Source of the DNA: an uncultured Prevotellaceae bacterium
Lineage (GTDB): Bacteria; Bacteroidota; Bacteroidia; Bacteroidales; Muribaculaceae
Length of the DNA stretch: 64,000 bases
Reading direction: 5' to 3'
NCBI GenBank assembly: GCA_947167995.1
Contig: CAMVKS010000001.1
Coordinates: 1 to 64,000, forward strand
Under the pieces are notes generated by a model. The model saw nothing but the letters and a program-made list of their open reading frames with translations, was not told the DNA's origin and made no database searches. Below, piece by piece: positions 17,412-25,585 of the stretch. The translations under genes and the position numbers were made by a program. Positions within the stretch are counted from its first letter, which is position 1; every line of letters begins with the position of its first letter.

Positions 17412-18551
17412 TTACTGCTGTTGTGGCGCTGGTTTGCCTTCGTGAACTCTCTTGATGTCATCCAATGTGATGCCGAGCATTTCGGTGATGAAATAGTTGA
17501 GTTCACCTTTGTTCATCCCAATGCTGAGCCAGTAGTTGTAGAAGCACAGCGCTAAGTTGTCGGCTGGACCAAAGCTTCTGATATATCCTATCATGCCCTT
17601 CATGATGCCTCTTGTTCGTTTGTTGTTCTTTCCAAGACTCAGTGTCGATAACTCATAGTCACGGCACAGGTCGAGTTCGTTCATTCCCAGCAAACCTTCG
17701 ATTAGGAAGCTCAGCGTGCCGCATCGGTCGCAGCCAATGGCACAATGCCAGTCCACATTCTTATCTTCATACAACCTGTCAACAATCCAGTTCAGGTCTT
17801 GGACGTAGACCTTTGTATAATTCTGTATACCTTTCATGCCGGCTTCGTGTTTCAGCCTGAGGTAGTCCTTGTCCGCACCCAGGGCCGAAGTGGTTCTTTT
17901 GGTCTCATGCCTGAGGTCAAGTTCTGCGACAACATGCATGTTGTCAACAAAGTCGTGCTTACCTTCGGCGGTGATTCTGTCGAGACTTGCGCTGCGGAAT
18001 AGACGTCCATACTTGATGGGCACTCCATACTGTGTGGACCATCCCCCCAGGTCGCGGATGTTGCTGCAGTTGCGCACTTGAATCATCCTTACCTGACCTA
18101 TTGTGCGGAACACACCACTTGCCATCAAGTTTACTGTGCCGTTGTAAAGGTATTCTTCTACCTTATAATAATAAAGGCGATTGGGGAGCATGTTCCTGAT
18201 AACATAGGTCGAGGCACTCTTCTCATCGGGGTGGAATGTGATGGAATCGGTGTATGATTCGTTTTCGCTCAGGGTTATGCGCAACTCACTTATATTGGCT
18301 GCGTCGGTTGTAGGGGTCCAAGAAACTTCTTTCCCTTGTGGCCAATATAGCTTGGTGCCATAAACGCTTGAGTTGTTGTATTTTGTGATTACACTCACTC
18401 TGTAATCTGTATTACTTGTGTAGGTACTCAGAGCATCGGCCATATAATCCTGGACTGCCAGGTTTTCAATGTTGATGACCTCAATATTGTCTTGTGACCA
18501 CATCCCCAAGGCCACACACAACGCAACTAATATGATGCTTATTTTTTTCAT
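17412..18551 (-). CDS. Secreted tyrosine-protein phosphatase-like protein
   Basis: Protein of 379 residues with a signal peptide (MKKISIILVALCVALGMWS). The first 150 residues look like a fibronectin-like beta domain (KVEEYLYNG). The C-terminal 230 residues match the bacterial tyrosine phosphatase family Y_phosphatase3: NCSNIRDLGGW near its start and the P-loop HCAIGCDRCGT. The Cys-X5-Arg core (C-AIGCD-R) is intact, but the usual HCxAGKDRTG has Cys in place of Lys and Cys in place of Thr. It could act on phosphotyrosine or other phosphoesters outside the cytoplasm; activity is not certain. Transcribed toward the lamin-tail genes. Confidence 0.8.
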   Translation of the reverse strand: MKKISIILVALCVALGMWSQDNIEVINIENLAVQDYMADALSTYTSNTDYRVSVITKYNNSSVYGTKLYWPQGKEVSWTPTTDAANISELRITLSENESYTDSITFHPDEKSASTYVIRNMLPNRLYYYKVEEYLYNGTVNLMASGVFRTIGQVRMIQVRNCSNIRDLGGWSTQYGVPIKYGRLFRSASLDRITAEGKHDFVDNMHVVAELDLRHETKRTTSALGADKDYLRLKHEAGMKGIQNYTKVYVQDLNWIVDRLYEDKNVDWHCAIGCDRCGTLSFLIEGLLGMNELDLCRDYELSTLSLGKNNKRTRGIMKGMIGYIRSFGPADNLALCFYNYWLSIGMNKGELNYFITEMLGITLDDIKRVHEGKPAPQQQ

Positions 18552-18769
18552 TAATATTACTCGTTTCTGTTTTCGAGCTGCAAAGTTAGCAATACATTTT
18601 TAATTAAATGATTGTTTTCATGGAATTCTTAAGAAAATTGAGTTATTTTATGAGATTTTATGAAGAACTAATAATAAATCGGGCATGCTATCTGGTTGGG
18701 GCCCTGTAAAGCCGTGCTTTTATCAACATTTGTGAAACAATAAATCTTGCTGTGTCACGTTTTTAAGTT

Positions 18770-20185
18770 ATGAAAAACAAGTTAGATACTTTACTGCTGT
18801 TGATAGCTGCTTTTGTCGTAGTGTCGCTCACGGGTTGTATTGATGACGAGATCTCTAATAGTCCGAGCGATATCTTGACCTTTTCGACCGATACTGTCAA
18901 GTTTGATACTGTAATAACAAGCCAAGGAACTCCAACCAAGCAGTTCCTTGTCTACAATAAGGGAAAGAAGGCTCTGAATATTTCATCCATAAAAGTTGTA
19001 GGTGAGAGCAAGGGCCATTTCTTCCTTAATGTTGACGGCGTTAAGGGCAATGAGTTCCACGATATTGAAGTGCGGGGCAATGACAGCATTTTTGTCTTTG
19101 TAGAGAGCCGTCTTGACCCAACCAATCAGGATGAGCCCGAATACTTGGAAGATAATATCGAGTTTGTCACCAATGGTGTGACTCAAAAAGTCGCTGTCAC
19201 AGCGTGGGGGCAGGATGTGATAATACTTAACGACACAACGCTCTCCGAGGCTACACATCTCTCTTCGAGAAAACCCTACTTGATTTATGGAACCCTCACT
19301 GTCGACTCTTTGGTAGACGTGACAATCGACCCCGGTGCTACATTGCTCTTCCATGACAAGGCTTCTCTTCTTGTCAGAGGCAAGCTCACGGCTAAAGGCA
19401 CTCACGATGAGCCCATCACTCTTCGTGGCGACCGCCTCGACCATGTTGTGGGTGAGATTGGCTATGACATCATGAGTGGTCAGTGGGATGGCGTGTATTT
19501 CGACTATGGAAGCTACGACAACGAGTTGAGCCATGTGATCATGCGTGGCAATACTCGTGGCATGCAGGTCTATTCCAAGGATATGACTCATCGCTCGTTG
19601 CATCTGTTAAATTGTGTGCTTCATAATGCCACTTTTCTAACTTTGCTCGGGGAGAATGCCTGGATTGATGCCGAGGGCACCGAGTTCAGCGATGCTGGAA
19701 TCTACGTTGCCTATTTCATTGGTGGTAAATTGGGATTTGTGAACTGTACTTTTGCCAACTATTATCTCTTTGCGGCTATCGAGGGACCATTGGTGAATCT
19801 TGTGACGCTTAATGAAGATGGGACATTGGCAATGTTTGATGGCCACTTCGACAACTGCATTTTCTATGGCAATACCAGTGAACTTAACGTTGATGCCCTT
19901 GACGGCATGAATGTGATAATGCGCAACTGCTTGTTGAAAAGCACAGGTGAAGACGATGCCTGCTTTATCAATTGCGTGTGGGATGCCGATCCCAAGTTCT
20001 ATACCGAGCGCGAAGAATACATCTTTGATTACCGATTGCGCAACGAAAGCGATGCGATAGCACGGGGCGACCGTTCTTACTGTCCCGAGTGGGCACGATA
20101 TGACCGATATGGTGTTGACCGATTTGCCAGTGAGGGACACGACATAGGCGCCTATGTATGGGTGCCGGCTCCTGTTGAAGAGTAA
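18770..20185 (+). CDS. Right-handed beta-helix lipoprotein
   Basis: Lipoprotein of 471 residues. The signal peptide ends in the lipobox SLTGC (Cys near residue 23). An N-terminal beta-sandwich-like part (about 30-150, with FDTVITSQGTPTKQFLVYNKG) resembles the ASPM/Hydin-type immunoglobulin fold of choice-of-anchor proteins. The rest is a parallel beta helix rich in short strands and turns (DVTIDPGATLLFHDKASLLVRGKLTAKGT, then HVIMRGNTRGMQVYSKD). Such Bacteroidales lipoproteins are common and their ligand is unknown. The start is the ATG directly before the signal peptide. Confidence 0.78.
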   Translation: MKNKLDTLLLLIAAFVVVSLTGCIDDEISNSPSDILTFSTDTVKFDTVITSQGTPTKQFLVYNKGKKALNISSIKVVGESKGHFFLNVDGVKGNEFHDIEVRGNDSIFVFVESRLDPTNQDEPEYLEDNIEFVTNGVTQKVAVTAWGQDVIILNDTTLSEATHLSSRKPYLIYGTLTVDSLVDVTIDPGATLLFHDKASLLVRGKLTAKGTHDEPITLRGDRLDHVVGEIGYDIMSGQWDGVYFDYGSYDNELSHVIMRGNTRGMQVYSKDMTHRSLHLLNCVLHNATFLTLLGENAWIDAEGTEFSDAGIYVAYFIGGKLGFVNCTFANYYLFAAIEGPLVNLVTLNEDGTLAMFDGHFDNCIFYGNTSELNVDALDGMNVIMRNCLLKSTGEDDACFINCVWDADPKFYTEREEYIFDYRLRNESDAIARGDRSYCPEWARYDRYGVDRFASEGHDIGAYVWVPAPVEE

Positions 20186-20203
20186 TACTTTTTTCTATAA
20201 AAA

Positions 20204-20246
20204 GATAGCCCGATGATTTCATGTAAGTCATCGGGCTATTTTTATT
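20204..20246. terminator. Terminator between converging genes
   Basis: TAGCCCGATGA and TCATCGGGCTA form an 11-bp stem followed by TTTTTATTTT on the plus strand. It lies between the beta-helix gene and the AI-2E-type permease gene. Confidence 0.9.
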
Positions 20247-20253
20247 TTGTGTG

Positions 20254-21411
20254 TCAGGCTTGTTGGGTTTGTTGCTGGGGCTTTTCTTCTCTCTTCTTCT
20301 TGTCTTTTTTCTTGGCATATAGCGGATTGGGCTTGTGGAGAACATACTCGCTATAGTAGCTGATGATAAGGGTGGTGAGGGGTAGGGCGATGATTAGACC
20401 CACAAAGCCCAGCACATATCCCCATATCGATAGCGACAGGAATACGATGGCGGGATTTAGGCCCATCTGCTGCTTCATGATGCTGGGGATGAGGATGAGG
20501 TCCTGAATGACCTGGCAGATGCAATAGGCAGCGAATGTCCAGCCAAAGAGATACCAGAAACCCTGACCTGTGTCGACCGAAGCCACAAGGCACAGGAAGG
20601 CGGCTATAGGGAATGATATGAGCTGAAGGTAGGGTACCATGTTCAGCAACCCTATAAAGAGACCAAAGACGATTGCCATGGGCAACCCTATTATTGAGAA
20701 CTCTATGGCAAAGATGATTCCCACTAAAAGCGACACCATAGCTTGCCCACGGAAGTATCGGCTCATCGTCTGCTCCACGTCGCGCATAACCTTGAAGCTG
20801 ATGCGGCGGTAGCGAGGCGGGATTGCTGCCTTGAATCCTCTTGTGATTTTGTCGTAGTCAAGCAGGATGAAGAACATATACATGAGAACAAGCAACACTG
20901 TGACGATGCCAAGCAACATGCTTAATGTGCCGCCGAGCACGCTCCAGGTGCCGTTGGCAACACTGTTGATGACATTCATCCATTCTTCCTTCGTTAGCAG
21001 TTTCTGCCATTGAGAGAGATCGACGTTTTGCCTGAAGAATTCCTGAACAGCAGCAGGAATGTGGTGGATTTTGACAGTTGCTTTCGCATAGTTTGTCAGC
21101 ATCTTTGTCATGTCGCTCACCTCATTGCCTATGTAGGGAATCAGCCACCACAGCACAATCGTGATAACTGCGATAGCAATTATGATGGCTAAAATAGAGG
21201 CTAAAGCTCGTCCTTTCAGGTGAAGAACCTTCATGAGCCATTCCACAAGAGGGTTGAGCATGTAAGCCAAAAGACCACCCACCAAGAATGGTAGCAGTAT
21301 GCTACTCAGGTAGTTGATGACATATATAACAGCGACAATACTGATAATCGCTATTATCAACCGAGTGATTCGGTCTAAATCATAACGCTTGCGAGTCTCG
21401 GTATTTTCCAT
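20254..21411 (-). CDS. AI-2E family transporter (PerM/YdiK-type permease)
   Basis: Polytopic membrane protein of 385 residues of the AI-2E exporter superfamily. Seven to eight hydrophobic segments are visible, including the N-terminal pair (LIIAIISIVAVIYVINYL, LLPFLVGGLLAYML) with the family motif YMLNPLVEWL, and the C-terminal core with GLFIGLLNMVPY and GLIIALPLTTL. The family name comes from E. coli TqsA; most members have no known substrate and some are Na+/H+ antiporters, so autoinducer export should not be assumed. The C-terminus is a charged KKKDKKKREE tail. Confidence 0.88.
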   Translation of the reverse strand: MENTETRKRYDLDRITRLIIAIISIVAVIYVINYLSSILLPFLVGGLLAYMLNPLVEWLMKVLHLKGRALASILAIIIAIAVITIVLWWLIPYIGNEVSDMTKMLTNYAKATVKIHHIPAAVQEFFRQNVDLSQWQKLLTKEEWMNVINSVANGTWSVLGGTLSMLLGIVTVLLVLMYMFFILLDYDKITRGFKAAIPPRYRRISFKVMRDVEQTMSRYFRGQAMVSLLVGIIFAIEFSIIGLPMAIVFGLFIGLLNMVPYLQLISFPIAAFLCLVASVDTGQGFWYLFGWTFAAYCICQVIQDLILIPSIMKQQMGLNPAIVFLSLSIWGYVLGFVGLIIALPLTTLIISYYSEYVLHKPNPLYAKKKDKKKREEKPQQQTQQA

Positions 21412-21427
21412 TTCATTCTTTTTTTTG

Positions 21428-21459
21428 CAAAGTTAGAGGATTCTTGACTAAAAAGCAAA
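21428..21459 (-). promoter_or_regulatory. Promoter of the AI-2E-type permease
   Basis: On the minus strand TTTG-N20-TAACTTTG, an exact match to the Bacteroidota consensus, just upstream of the start codon at 21411. Confidence 0.8.
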
Positions 21460-21552
21460 TTTCTTTGTCGCCACATAGTCGTTTTTCAGTACAATTAATT
21501 GCTCCAAAACACACTCGTTGTCTTAATAAAGATTAATTAAGCTATAAAGCTC

Positions 21553-21583
21553 TTTGATTTGTGTTGAATTTTGTATAAATTTG
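21553..21583 (+). promoter_or_regulatory. Promoter of tnaA
   Basis: TTTG-N19-TAAATTTG is a perfect match to the Bacteroidota promoter. It predicts a start near 21590 and an unusually long 5' leader of about 275 nt before tnaA. Confidence 0.85.
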
Positions 21584-21589
21584 CACAAA

Positions 21590-21866
21590 ATTAAGATTCA
21601 ATGGTAGTTTACAAACCTTTTACTTCTGCCTATCAGTCTCATAGGTTTCTGAATATTAAAGAGATAGACCATTTTAGTCGCTGATTTCTGTTTGGCGACA
21701 CCATTGCTGTGGTTAATGTCCTGGCCTCAGCTTTTATATACACCGAGAAAATTAATCTATATAATAAACAGCAACGAATTGGTGTGCGCTATTATGAATG
21801 ATGTGTCATAGCGCGTGTCGATTCTTGCATGGGAGTTCTCCCACAAATAATATCACATAAAGAATT
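21590..21866 (+). promoter_or_regulatory. Long structured 5' leader of tnaA
   Basis: The leader holds a possible 27-codon reading frame (21601-21684, no Trp codons), a GCGCTAT/ATAGCGC stem (21786-21814) and a perfect palindrome TGGGAGTTCTCCCA (21830-21843) 23 nt before the tnaA start. E. coli tnaA is controlled by a leader peptide; this leader lacks the matching Trp codon, so any control would be different. Function inferred from position only. Confidence 0.45.
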
Positions 21867-23243
21867 ATGGAATTACCTTTTGCAGAATCTTGGAAGATTA
21901 AAATGATTGAGCCCTTGAAAAAAAGTACTCGCGAGCAACGCGAGCAATGGCTCAAAGAAGCTCACAACAACGTGTTTATGCTCAAAGCAGAGCAAGTTTA
22001 CATTGATTGCCTTACCGACTCCGGCACAGGTGCCATGAGCGACCAGCAGTGGTCGGCTATGATGCTTGGTGACGAGAGTTATGCCGGTGCAACTTCTTTC
22101 TACAAGTTCCAGGAAGTTGTTCAACGCATCTTTGGTTTCAAGTATGTAATTCCCACTCATCAGGGACGTGCTGCCGAGAACGTGCTCTTCTCTTATCTTG
22201 TTAAAGAAGGCAATGTTGTTCCTGGCAATGCTCATTTCGACACCACAAAGGGTCACATCGAAGCTCGCAAGGCAAAAGCTATCGATGTTACAATCGATGA
22301 GGCTAAGGACACTCAACTTGAGATTCCTTTCAAGGGCAATGTTTCGCTCGAGAAGCTCGAAAAGGTGCTCGTTGAGAACAAGGGCAACGTGCCTTTCATG
22401 GTGCTCACTGTTACCAATAACACCGTTGGCGGTCAGCCTGTTTCAATGAAGAACATCAAGGAAACTTGCGAGCTGTGCCACAAGTATGGTGTTCCCGTGG
22501 TTATGGACAGCGCACGCTTTGCCGAGAACTCTTATTTCATTAAGACTCGCGAGGAGGGCTATGCCGACAAGACCATCAAGGAAATTGCACGAGAAATGTA
22601 TAGCTATGTTGACGCTATGACAATGAGTGCCAAGAAAGACGGACTCGTTAACATGGGTGGATTTATTGCAACTAACAACGAGGAGTGGTACGAGGGCGCC
22701 AAATTGTTCTGCATTCCTTTCGAGGGATTCATCACCTATGGTGGTTTGAACGGCCGCGACCTCAACGCTCTGGCAGTAGGTCTTGACGAGAACACCGAGT
22801 TCGAGATGCTCGAGACTCGCATCCATCAGGTGCAGTATCTCGCCAGCAAGCTCGACGAGTATGGTATTCCTTACCAGCGTCCAGTGGGTGGTCACGCACT
22901 CTTTATCGATGCCGACAAGGTGCTCTGTAACGTTCCTAAAGAAGAGTTCCCTGCTCAGACACTCACTTGCGAGCTTTATCTCGAGGCAGGTATCCGTGGT
23001 TGCGAGATTGGCTACATCCTCGCCGACCGCGACCCAGTGACTCGCGAGAATCGCTTCGGTGGCCTCGACCTGTTGCGTCTGTGTATCGCTCGACGCGTTT
23101 ACACCGACAATCACATGAATGTCATCGCAGCAGCCCTCAAGAACGTTTATGACCGTCGCAACGAGATTACACGCGGTGTAGCTATCGAATGGGAAGCGCC
23201 ATTGATGCGCCACTTCACCGTTAAGCTCCGTCGCCTCGGTTAA
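21867..23243 (+). CDS. tnaA: Tryptophanase
   Basis: PLP beta-eliminating lyase of 458 residues: L-tryptophan to indole, pyruvate and ammonia. The family motifs are present: LTDSGTGAMSDQQW, THQGRAAENVLF and the Schiff-base lysine in MSAKKDGLVNMGG. Tryptophanase can be told from tyrosine phenol-lyase by two sites. Where C. freundii TPL has Arg381 (MERG), this protein has CEIG as in E. coli TnaA (AEIG). Where TPL has Phe448, it has His in MRHFTVKL, matching TnaA His463. The segment MDSARFAENSYFIK is also the tryptophanase form. It is monocistronic, with its own promoter and terminator. No tnaB-type permease lies next to it. Confidence 0.93.
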   Translation: MELPFAESWKIKMIEPLKKSTREQREQWLKEAHNNVFMLKAEQVYIDCLTDSGTGAMSDQQWSAMMLGDESYAGATSFYKFQEVVQRIFGFKYVIPTHQGRAAENVLFSYLVKEGNVVPGNAHFDTTKGHIEARKAKAIDVTIDEAKDTQLEIPFKGNVSLEKLEKVLVENKGNVPFMVLTVTNNTVGGQPVSMKNIKETCELCHKYGVPVVMDSARFAENSYFIKTREEGYADKTIKEIAREMYSYVDAMTMSAKKDGLVNMGGFIATNNEEWYEGAKLFCIPFEGFITYGGLNGRDLNALAVGLDENTEFEMLETRIHQVQYLASKLDEYGIPYQRPVGGHALFIDADKVLCNVPKEEFPAQTLTCELYLEAGIRGCEIGYILADRDPVTRENRFGGLDLLRLCIARRVYTDNHMNVIAAALKNVYDRRNEITRGVAIEWEAPLMRHFTVKLRRLG

Positions 23244-23262
23244 TCTACCAAGCCTGACAAAG

Positions 23263-23305
23263 TAGCCCAATCAGCAACTCGCCGATTGGGCTATTGTTAT
23301 CTTGT
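23263..23305 (+). terminator. Terminator of tnaA
   Basis: TAGCCCAATC and GATTGGGCTA form a 10-bp stem followed by a T-rich run (TTGTTATCTTGTT) 20 nt after the tnaA stop. Confidence 0.85.
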
Positions 23306-23457
23306 TGATGAAGAGGGGAGAGTGGAGAGGTGAGAGTGGAGAGCACACTATAGTTAGTATTGACACCACAGGAACCATTGCCACTTTTGCACGAAGAGTG
23401 CATGAAGCCTTAGTCGCACGAAGTGCGGTGTGACTCCTCTACTTTGAAAAAGCCCTA
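23306..23457. other. Intergenic segment with small purine-rich and palindromic repeats
   Basis: No gene is seen. The stretch has a directly repeated GAGAGTGGAGAG unit (about 23317-23342) and two short hairpins of the form GCACGAAGAGTGC and CGCACGAAGTGCG (about 23388-23430). Confidence 0.5.
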
Positions 23458-23497
23458 AAGACAATAGCCACCTGCGGGTGTTTCCCACAAGTGGCTA
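23458..23497 (-). terminator. Terminator of nhaD
   Basis: In minus-strand RNA TAGCCACTTGTGGG pairs with CCCGCAGGTGGCTA over 14 bp. Two positions pair only as G-U in the minus-strand transcript, which shows that it serves the minus-strand gene. Confidence 0.8.
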
Positions 23498-23560
23498 AAA
23501 ACATAAATCATTCTGTATATGTCTCCTCTGAGGTTAGTCTCCTAACATCATGATTTGGGC

Positions 23561-24871
23561 TTAAAGGATAAAGTTCTCGAGCCAGATAAACAGGATTCCG
23601 GCAAGATATCCTAAGAAAGCAATAAATGTTATTTTCTTGAAGTACCAGAAGAATGGAATCTTCTCAATTCCCATAGCCACTACACCGGCTGCCGAGCCAA
23701 TGATGAGCAGGCTACCGCCAACTCCGGCTGTGAAAGTGAGCAGATGCCAGAACAGGCCATCTTCTTCAAAGTACATAAGATACTGCACATCGCCACCAGT
23801 CATGTCGGTGAACATCTTGATACAAGCTGCCACCAATGGCACGTTGTCGACAATCGAGGAAAGCATACCTATCAAGCCGGCTATGGTTACTGGCTCGTGG
23901 ATAGAGTCGTTCAGTCCACCGGCTACCATGTGCAAGATTCCTGCCTGCTGCAGGGCCGATACACTCATAAGAATGCCTAAGAAAAACAGAATTGACGACA
24001 TGTCGATGTGGCGCATAGCCTGCGATACGCGACCACCCAATTTCGGGTCTATCTTATAGCGGGTAATCAAAATCTCGGTAACAAGCCAAATGACACCTAA
24101 CGACATCATCATGCCCATGTAGGGGGGGAGGTGGGTCACAGTCTTGAAGATCGGGACAAAGAGCAAGCCTGCGACACCCAGAATGAGGATTGCCTTGCTG
24201 ATGTGGGGATGTTCTTCCGACATCTGGATTGCTTCCTCCCTGCGAGCCATGGGTTTGGGCATGGGCTCTTTTTTTATCCATCGTGTTGCTATCGCAACAG
24301 GAACGACAACCGAAATAATAGAAGGTATCAGCAAGTTTTCTATCAAACTGCCGGCAGTGACTTTGTCGGCCATCCAGAGCATGATAGTTGTTACGTCACC
24401 AATTGGAGACCACGCACCGCCGCTGTTGGCGGCCAGCACAAGAACGCCAGCAAAAAGCCATCTCTCTTTCTGGTCGGGAAGCAAGCGACGAAGCATCATG
24501 ATCATAATGATGGTCGTTGTCATGTTGTCAAGTACTGCCGACATGAAGAAGGTTGTTATCGACAGAATCCACAACATGCGACGCTTGCTCTTGGCGTGTA
24601 TGTGCTCGGTGATAAAGCTGAATCCACCATAGCGGTCGATGTGTTCCACAATTGTCATTGCGGCAATCAAGAACATCAATATCTCGCATGTCTCGCCCAG
24701 GAACTTGAGAAGTTCGTCTTCCATCGAGGCGTCGTGGGTGCATAATGAATATATCGACCACAGTATTCCACACATGATAAGAGCAAACGTTGATTTGTTG
24801 ACTTTCAACGTGTGCTCAAGTGCAATAAGCAAATAACCTATCACAAATATTGTGATTAATGCAGCTATCAT
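23561..24871 (-). CDS. nhaD: Na+/H+ antiporter NhaD family
   Basis: Polytopic inner membrane protein of 436 residues of the ion transporter superfamily (NhaD/ArsB-like). About ten to twelve hydrophobic segments are visible. The family motifs include the AVLDNMTTTIIMIMML helix and NSGGAWSPIGDVTTIMLW, the discontinuous-helix region that carries the transport residues, and a second SSIVDNVPLVAACIKM repeat. It would expel Na+ in exchange for protons, a common need in gut Bacteroidales that use a sodium gradient. It lies 40 nt downstream of the DUF4293 gene and is probably co-transcribed with it. Confidence 0.92.
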   Translation of the reverse strand: MIAALITIFVIGYLLIALEHTLKVNKSTFALIMCGILWSIYSLCTHDASMEDELLKFLGETCEILMFLIAAMTIVEHIDRYGGFSFITEHIHAKSKRRMLWILSITTFFMSAVLDNMTTTIIMIMMLRRLLPDQKERWLFAGVLVLAANSGGAWSPIGDVTTIMLWMADKVTAGSLIENLLIPSIISVVVPVAIATRWIKKEPMPKPMARREEAIQMSEEHPHISKAILILGVAGLLFVPIFKTVTHLPPYMGMMMSLGVIWLVTEILITRYKIDPKLGGRVSQAMRHIDMSSILFFLGILMSVSALQQAGILHMVAGGLNDSIHEPVTIAGLIGMLSSIVDNVPLVAACIKMFTDMTGGDVQYLMYFEEDGLFWHLLTFTAGVGGSLLIIGSAAGVVAMGIEKIPFFWYFKKITFIAFLGYLAGILFIWLENFIL

Positions 24872-24911
24872 TGCTCAAAAATAGATTTTTAAAGTATCGG
24901 TAAAAAGAATG

Positions 24912-25337
24912 TTATCTTATTCTGCCACTATCGTTTAATAGCTTTTGGTCGTGAGTTATGCCTTTGTGAGCAAGGAGCAGAAATATAATGGCAATAATGG
25001 GCATAATATTAAAATAAGTCAAGCTGCCAAGCAAGTCACAGTCCTTCTGCAAGAACGAAATCAAGCACATGGTCACAAGCGATGAGATGATGAGAAGGAT
25101 GTTGACCACACACAGCGATTTCTGGAAACGCATACTCTTAAACTTGAAGATTGTAACAAACGACAACAATGCCACGAGGCAGTTGAGGCAGAAGGTGATT
25201 GCGTTCACGCCGCTCAAGCACATGCCTCCAAGAATCACTCTCCCGTTAGCATCGATGAGCGATGGCATGAATGCATAGACTCCCATTAAGATGGCTGCAA
25301 TCAGCAGGAACAAAGATTGTTTTCGTTGTATTACCAT
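24912..25337 (-). CDS. DUF4293 family four-helix membrane protein
   Basis: Membrane protein of 141 residues with four predicted helices (LFLLIAAILMGVYAFMP; ITFCLNCLVALLSFVTIF; VVNILLIISSLVTMCLISFL; IMPIIAIIFLLLAHKGI). The opening IQRKQSLFLLIAAILM and the end ending in an arginine-rich tail are typical of the Bacteroidetes-specific DUF4293 family, which has no known function. First gene of a short operon with nhaD; its promoter matches consensus exactly. Confidence 0.8.
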   Translation of the reverse strand: MVIQRKQSLFLLIAAILMGVYAFMPSLIDANGRVILGGMCLSGVNAITFCLNCLVALLSFVTIFKFKSMRFQKSLCVVNILLIISSLVTMCLISFLQKDCDLLGSLTYFNIMPIIAIIFLLLAHKGITHDQKLLNDSGRIR

Positions 25338-25391
25338 TTAATCAAAAGTTGAACTGTTAATATTTGTTTTAATGTGTTTTATTATTTAGTG

Positions 25392-25422
25392 CAAAATTAA
25401 TGTAAACTATGAAAACAGCAAA
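25392..25422 (-). promoter_or_regulatory. Promoter of DUF4293-nhaD
   Basis: Minus-strand TTTG-N19-TAATTTTG, an exact consensus match about 55 nt upstream of the DUF4293 start. Confidence 0.82.
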
Positions 25423-25502
25423 ATAAAAACAATAGTTTTTAAGTTTATTCTTAATTTTTTTGTGATTAATGATAGAAAATTTCACATGTTGGCAGCATGA
25501 TG

Positions 25503-25535
25503 TTTGGCAGTTTTCAACTAAAATCATTATTTTTG
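25503..25535 (+). promoter_or_regulatory. Promoter of the TPR protein gene
   Basis: TTTG-N21-TATTTTTG, about 50 nt upstream of the start at 25586, divergent from the DUF4293 promoter. Confidence 0.75.
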
Positions 25536-25585
25536 CACAAGATTTGCAATATATAACTGTTGCTTTTTTGTCATGAGATAGAAAC

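Noticed and set aside
20254-21411. Quorum-sensing AI-2 exporter role for the AI-2E-family permease
   Set aside because: The family is broad and mostly uncharacterised; nothing nearby (no luxS or lsr genes) supports autoinducer transport.
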